Below, one piece after another: positions 35,227-39,941 of a stretch of DNA of 39,941 bases (position 1 is its first letter; every line of letters starts with the position of its first letter). The stretch comes from Oxalobacteraceae bacterium. Lineage in GTDB: Bacteria; Pseudomonadota; Gammaproteobacteria; Burkholderiales; Burkholderiaceae_D. The position numbers and the translations under genes are program-made. Below the pieces are notes generated by a model. That model had not been told where the DNA came from. It searched no databases and saw only the letters and a list, made by a program, of their open reading frames with translations. The stretch spans positions 1-39,941 of the forward strand of contig JAIXQV010000255.1 of NCBI GenBank assembly GCA_027485535.1, written 5' to 3'.

Positions 35227-35262
35227 ATTCCCAGGGCAACCGTTATTTGCCTGATTGGGAAT
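35227..35262. terminator. Hairpin between convergent sugE-like and Cys-rich genes
   Basis: ATTCCCA-G-GGCAA-(CCGTTAT)-TTGCC-TGAT-TGGGAAT; on the minus strand followed by TTTT. Confidence 0.45.
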
Positions 35263-35443
35263 GCTCATCAACTGATGATCCCCCTGGGCTATTAGCAGCA
35301 TCGTCATTAGTCTTACCGTGTAAGGTTTCTGGAAAACTCATTTGAGTGCCATTCCACCTTTGGCCACACCAACATTCGCCATCCGCATTGATAATGCAGG
35401 TGCCAGTTCCACAACAACGCGGATCTTCCATGAGGTTCTCCAT
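35243..35443 (-). CDS. Small Cys-rich protein, about 66 aa
   Basis: MENLMEDPRCCGTGTCIINADGECWCGQRWNGTQ...; five Cys in CC-x4-C-x7-C-x-C arrangement; internal Met chosen as start. Confidence 0.6.
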   Translation of the reverse strand: MENLMEDPRCCGTGTCIINADGECWCGQRWNGTQMSFPETLHGKTNDDAANSPGGSSVDEHSQSGK

Positions 35444-35577
35444 TTCAAAAACATTTTGGTAAATACTGGTTTTACAAAATTGCTTTTCCGAGCACAACGA
35501 CTCAAACACAGCCTAGTGTTGACCATCATTGTATATCTTTTGACAATCCGAATTGATTTACCTTACTGCATAATCTC

Positions 35578-35706
35578 ATGACAAAAAACAAAGTTTCTCT
35601 GGTCGGAAAGAAATCCTTGAAAGTTTACCTAATCTTGGTAGCGCTCTTTGTTTTAATTCTTGGGGGCATCACACTTCTAGGTTTCTTCATCTCTCATATA
35701 AGTTAG
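35578..35706 (+). CDS. Possible 42-aa single-TM peptide
   Basis: MTKNKVSLVGKKSLKVYLILVALFVLILGGITLLGFFISHIS*: Lys-rich N-terminus then a hydrophobic segment. Confidence 0.35.
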   Translation: MTKNKVSLVGKKSLKVYLILVALFVLILGGITLLGFFISHIS

Positions 35707-35717
35707 TTCAGAACAAA

Positions 35718-35829
35718 GGGAAAAAACAAAGGGACACTCACTTTGTTTTTGTTCCTTCCTTTTCTTAAACAAAGGGGAAAACAAAGTGAGTGTCCCTTTG
35801 TTTTCATTCCAGTGTCCCTTTGTTTTCCC
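35718..35829. mobile_element. REP/MITE-like nested inverted-repeat element
   Basis: Perfect 27-bp inverted repeats AAAACAAAGGGACACTCACTTTGTTTT (35723-35749) and its reverse complement (35778-35804), plus a third partial copy AGTGTCCCTTTGTTTT (35811-35826). Confidence 0.75.
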
Positions 35830-35831
35830 GG

Positions 35832-38123
35832 TCAATGTTGGTCATCATGATGCGCTGTATTGCTGACAGTGCCGTCATCAATGCCGATTTTTTGCATCCA
35901 CATGTTCACCAGGGCTTGCTCGAACTGCTTGGCGAATCGTTTTCCATCAAATAAAGATGATTGCAGCAGTTGTCTGCGCAAGCGCTGCCTGAGTCGGGCT
36001 AAACCGGGTAGATCGGTCGAAAAGATTTTTGCCTTTTCAACGTAGTCATCTGCATCTACCGCAATACACGCTGTCAAACCGGCGTGAACGGCGATGGTCT
36101 CGCCGTTTCTTGCAAGGAAACGATCGCCTTTCATGGTGATGAATGGCACGCCCATCCATAGACCCTCGAGGGTGGTTGTCGCGCCGGGGTAGGGGAAGGG
36201 GTCAAGCATCACGTCGATCTTGCCGTAGGCGGCGAGATAGCTCTTGTAGTCGGAGGCTGGCTCCATGATCAAGCGTTCAGGGCCAATGCCGTGTGCGCCG
36301 AAACGATCGATGGTGATCTTACGGGTTTCCGGGTCATGCAAAATTGGCGACTTCAGCATCAAGCGCGAGCCAGTCACTGCTAGTAACACTCGGGCCCATA
36401 CTGCGACTACTTCGCTCGTCATTTTTGATAGTTTGTTAAATGAGCCGAAGGTGATATATCCATTCTTCAGCGCAGGTAAGTCGCTGACTGCGGCACCCTC
36501 TGTGGGTGGATCGAAGCAGAAGTAGCTCTCCGGGAGGCGCCATAGCTTCTCGCAAAAATAATCGGCATCAGATTCTGGCGTGACGATATGGTCACCGATC
36601 ACATAATCCACTTCCTCCAATCCCGTAGATGCACAGTAACCCAGCCACGACGCCTGTAGTGGAGCTGGGCGCCATGCGAAAGCGGTGATTCGGCTCTTAT
36701 TGGTATGCCCCGCCAAGTCGATCAGTAGGTGAATCCCGGACTGGTGAATTCGCGTCGCAAGCTGCTTGTCACTGTCATTGGTGACCAAATGCCATTGCGC
36801 GAAGCAAGGCTTAATCGCGGCCGTCAGATCATCTTCATTCGGGCAGTTAGAAAATGCATGCAGCTCGATTCGGTCGGTTGGGATATGCGGCAGAACATTC
36901 TTCAGGAAATACCCGACCGGGTGGCGCTGCAGGTCGCCGGAGACAAAACCGACTTTTATCTTGCCGGAAAACTCAGCATAAGTGGGATGTACAAACTGTT
37001 CCTTAACCAGTCTGCGCGCTAATTCACCGTAAAGCTTTGCCTGTTTTAGATACTCGGCGGGCGAGCAGTCGATTGCATGGTTCATCGAGAATAAGTAAGT
37101 CCCGATCGCTGCGAAATTAACTTCACCGACCGCCGCTTGGTTGACTCTGGAGAAGCAGTCCAGCGCTTCACTATGGTTACCGAGATCGCGGTGCGCATTC
37201 CCTTTATAAAACCAGACTTCCCAGAAATCTGGTTTCAGTCGGGTCGCATGGTCGAATGCAGCGATCGCTTCAATCGGCCGGCACAGGTCGGACAGCACCT
37301 TACCCTGATGGAGATAAGCCTGCGGTACCTCCGGATTTATGCGGATTGCGGATTCTAGTGCCGCCAGCGCATCGGGGTGGCGCTGAAGGTCGCGCAATAC
37401 ATTGCCACGGTTGATCATGACCTCGATTGCCGAAGCATCGATTGCCAGCGCTCGGTCATAATCAGCCAAAGCCTCCGCAAAATGCCCCATGTCACGGAAT
37501 AGATTCGCGCGATTATTTAATGCATCAACAAAATTCGGGTCAATCGCCAATGCCTGGTTGTAGTTTTCCAGCGCATCCTTGACCTTACCGCCTTCCTTGT
37601 AAACATTTCCCCGAATATTGAGCAGCTGCACATTATCCGGTGCCATCGCGAGTGCTCGCTCGATAGCCAACAAGGCGTCTGCATTGCGCTTCAGGTCACG
37701 AAAGATATGAGCTTTCTCGCTCTCTGCAAGTGCCAGATTGGGATTCAGCTGCAGTGCTTGCTCGATACATGCGAGCGCCGCTTCTGGATCTCCGGACTTA
37801 CGAACAGCGATTGCCTTGTTCAGGTAGAGCTCTGGAATATCCGGGTAGCCGGTCAGCAGGGTGTCATACAGTGATAAGGCTTCAACATACTTGCCGAGAT
37901 CACGGTAGGTATTCGCCAAGTTGGCTTTGGCATCGAAGCGTGATGGTTGAAGTCGAAGCAGATGCTCATAGTCTGCGGCCGCTTCCGCGTTCTTTTTCAG
38001 CTTTCTCAGCAAGCTGGCACGCTCGAAGAGCAGCTCGGCTTGGTCAGGATTCGAGGCCAGCGCCAGCGCGAGTGATTCGAGTCGGCTGTCGACGGTATCG
38101 CCGGTCCTGTTCGTCGCGTTCAA
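35832..38123 (-). CDS. TPR-repeat GT41-family (OGT/SPINDLY-like) glycosyltransferase
   Basis: N-terminal TPR units (e.g. NFVDALNNRANLFRDMGHFAEALADYDRALAIDASA) and C-terminal KVGFVSGDLQRHPVGYF...LLIDLAGHTNKSRITAFAWRPAPLQASWLGYCASTGLEEVDYVIGD...DPFPYPGATTTLEGLWMGVPFIT. Probable TTG start. Confidence 0.9.
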   Translation of the reverse strand: MNATNRTGDTVDSRLESLALALASNPDQAELLFERASLLRKLKKNAEAAADYEHLLRLQPSRFDAKANLANTYRDLGKYVEALSLYDTLLTGYPDIPELYLNKAIAVRKSGDPEAALACIEQALQLNPNLALAESEKAHIFRDLKRNADALLAIERALAMAPDNVQLLNIRGNVYKEGGKVKDALENYNQALAIDPNFVDALNNRANLFRDMGHFAEALADYDRALAIDASAIEVMINRGNVLRDLQRHPDALAALESAIRINPEVPQAYLHQGKVLSDLCRPIEAIAAFDHATRLKPDFWEVWFYKGNAHRDLGNHSEALDCFSRVNQAAVGEVNFAAIGTYLFSMNHAIDCSPAEYLKQAKLYGELARRLVKEQFVHPTYAEFSGKIKVGFVSGDLQRHPVGYFLKNVLPHIPTDRIELHAFSNCPNEDDLTAAIKPCFAQWHLVTNDSDKQLATRIHQSGIHLLIDLAGHTNKSRITAFAWRPAPLQASWLGYCASTGLEEVDYVIGDHIVTPESDADYFCEKLWRLPESYFCFDPPTEGAAVSDLPALKNGYITFGSFNKLSKMTSEVVAVWARVLLAVTGSRLMLKSPILHDPETRKITIDRFGAHGIGPERLIMEPASDYKSYLAAYGKIDVMLDPFPYPGATTTLEGLWMGVPFITMKGDRFLARNGETIAVHAGLTACIAVDADDYVEKAKIFSTDLPGLARLRQRLRRQLLQSSLFDGKRFAKQFEQALVNMWMQKIGIDDGTVSNTAHHDDQH

Positions 38124-38206
38124 TGGATTGCAGTGCTTGGTGATGGTTGAGATGAAGTAAACCGGATCGGCAAGTTGCCTTCCATGTCTTACCTAGCTTA
38201 TACCGC

Positions 38207-38872
38207 TTACATATCCGCGATGACGACACCACGCTGCTCAAGCGGGAAATGGAGATCGACCAGCCTGCGCAATTCGTCTTCCGAGCGCTGCGAATTCGAG
38301 GCCAATGCCCACAAGTCAAACAGCGGTGCTTGCCGTTGCATCACCAGCGACTGCGGGAAGCCGGCCGCCTTTAGCACGCCAAGCAGCACCTTCTTCGTAA
38401 ATCCGCAGCGGTGCGCCATGTAGTGGTTGCCTTTAGCCAGCGCGCTACGATGCCCGTAAAGTATGTCCAAAGGCGCAATCGGCCCTGCACTCGACATATA
38501 CGCGGTTTCGGTCAGGCGTTCTTCTGCCACCAGCTGGCAGACCGATTGCATATCAGGGCAGGTGAGAATAACGAAGCCATCGTCTTTGAGCACGCGCCGG
38601 AATTCCGCAAGTGCCACCGGTACTTCATGCGCCCACAAGTGCTCAATGTTATGGCTGGAATACAGCGCATCCATGCTGCCCGAGTCCACCGTTTGCATGT
38701 CGGTCATGCTGCCGATGATGTCAGGCTGAACAACCGGATCGATATCCAGCCTGACTTCTCGCCACTCGTCGCTAACAAAGCCACGGGTGGTGTGCTGTCT
38801 TTTCGCGGGACCACACCCGACGTGCAAAAACACGTGCTGCGTTGCGACGGTGTCGCTAGTGGTACTGCTCAT
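38207..38872 (-). CDS. Class I SAM-dependent methyltransferase
   Basis: FLHVGCGPAKRQHTTRGF, LDIDPVVQPDIIGSMTDM, DALYSSHNIEHLWAHEVPVALAEFRRVLKDDGFVILTCPD. Confidence 0.88.
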   Translation of the reverse strand: MSSTTSDTVATQHVFLHVGCGPAKRQHTTRGFVSDEWREVRLDIDPVVQPDIIGSMTDMQTVDSGSMDALYSSHNIEHLWAHEVPVALAEFRRVLKDDGFVILTCPDMQSVCQLVAEERLTETAYMSSAGPIAPLDILYGHRSALAKGNHYMAHRCGFTKKVLLGVLKAAGFPQSLVMQRQAPLFDLWALASNSQRSEDELRRLVDLHFPLEQRGVVIADM

Positions 38873-38897
38873 CGGGCATCGTCTTTCAAGCTTTTTA

Positions 38898-39941
38898 CTA
38901 GAGTTCGCCCATACTAATCGATGGGCATTCCTTCAGACCCGTCAGCTGAATGATCGCTGAGATACCTGTGCCATCTTCATCCACGAACAGATAGCCATCA
39001 GGCCCCACCTTGCCGAACACGACCTTCACCGAACCATCAAGCAGCTTATCAGCGGCCTTGGCAAAACTCTGCAAGTTGTTATAGCTGCCCATGGTTTTGA
39101 GGCGGTAGCTGCCGCCGAGATCGAGTGAAACCTCGTCCTCACCAATTACAAAGTCGGTAATGACATCTGTGACGACGTTGGTGAATGAATCGGTATCCGC
39201 CAGGTCACCAAAGTAGAAGGTATCCCAGCCAAGGCCACCGGTCAGCACATCCCGGCCTGCGGCACCGATGAGCGTATCGGACCCCACACCGCCGATCAGG
39301 GTGTTTGGACCTTCAGCACCGAGCAGCAGCTTTTTGAGCTCCACATTCGTGTCACCGTTAAAGTCGACACTCATCATCGATTCCATCGACAGCAACTGGG
39401 TGCTACTGAGCGTTTGCGCAACCGTACCGACCATAGTCGCCGTTCCAGTTTTCTCGCCATCTGCATCGACAGCTGAGTCGAACTCGTAGGTTTTGAACGT
39501 TGCTGTTGGGCCTGACCCAGTACGCTCAATGACGAGCAAGGTATCCGTGCTTACTCGCTCGAACACACCCACATAGGCGCCTGAGGTAGTGACAGGCGGT
39601 TGCCAGTTCGCACCGGTCGGCAGCTTCAATGTCAGTAGGTCGGTACTCGACCCCGTGGTCGCCTCACCGCTCATATCGATGGCGACCGCACCCGAGGCCA
39701 TCTTGACCAGCTGTATGCCCTTCGTCGTATCTGCGCTCGTGATCGCGCCGTCTCGGTTGTCATCCCTACGCGGGCTAGCAATCACCTGCGAGACGCCGTC
39801 ACCAATGGCCGAGTCACCGTTGAAGTCGACGGCGTTGTCGGTTTCCATCTTCAACAGATCGGTCAGCGAGATCGTTTGAGCCGTTGAAGAGGCTATTGTC
39901 GCTACACCGGCAGCATCGGTTTTTTCGTTGAACTTGTAGCC
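38898..39941 (-). CDS. RTX-type calcium-binding protein, N-terminus beyond the window edge
   Basis: Minus frame open to base 39941 (GYKFNEKTDAAGVATIASSTAQTISLTDLL...); nonapeptide repeats GGVGSDTLIGAAGRDVLTGGLGWDTFYFGD; DFNGD and DDNRDGAITSADT calcium-loop motifs. Confidence 0.85.
   Translation of the reverse strand, partial: GYKFNEKTDAAGVATIASSTAQTISLTDLLKMETDNAVDFNGDSAIGDGVSQVIASPRRDDNRDGAITSADTTKGIQLVKMASGAVAIDMSGEATTGSSTDLLTLKLPTGANWQPPVTTSGAYVGVFERVSTDTLLVIERTGSGPTATFKTYEFDSAVDADGEKTGTATMVGTVAQTLSSTQLLSMESMMSVDFNGDTNVELKKLLLGAEGPNTLIGGVGSDTLIGAAGRDVLTGGLGWDTFYFGDLADTDSFTNVVTDVITDFVIGEDEVSLDLGGSYRLKTMGSYNNLQSFAKAADKLLDGSVKVVFGKVGPDGYLFVDEDGTGISAIIQLTGLKECPSISMGEL

Noticed and set aside
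38044-38319. 91-aa minus-strand ORF between methyltransferase and GT41 genes
   Set aside because: Out of frame with, and overlapping, both better-supported genes; no recognisable motif.

Overview
The window is a mostly collinear proteobacterial (betaproteobacterial-type gene order) housekeeping region. It holds partial ligA, galU, def, an Xre/RES toxin-antitoxin pair, an rRNA pseudouridine synthase, glnD, map, rpsB-tsf-pyrH-frr-uppS-cdsA-dxr-rseP-bamA-skp-lpxD-fabZ-lpxA-lpxB-rnhB-SpoU methyltransferase, divergent ppsR/ppsA, smpB, ratA-rnfH, guaB-guaA and an SMR (SugE-like) exporter. Accessory material sits in three places. (1) The Xre/RES module at 3.1-4.3 kb has a twin TTCTYAAGAA operator-like sequence. 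(2) An insertion between ppsA and smpB (27.66-30.36 kb) has three minus-strand genes of no family I recognise. Two of them share a domain, and one gene is bracketed by two copies of a dyad, ATGTACT-N9-AGTAC. A promoter-plus-terminator sRNA candidate lies at its ppsA edge. (3) The 35.2-39.9 kb end has a Cys-rich small protein, a 42-aa membrane peptide, a nested inverted-repeat REP/MITE-like element, and a minus-strand RTX protein / SAM methyltransferase / TPR-GT41 (OGT/SPINDLY-like) cluster. The best candidates for an undescribed system are the ppsA-smpB island and the RTX-methyltransferase-GT41 cluster. No tRNA, rRNA or CRISPR array was seen. All calls come from reading motifs in the supplied sequence and ORFs; no searches were run.
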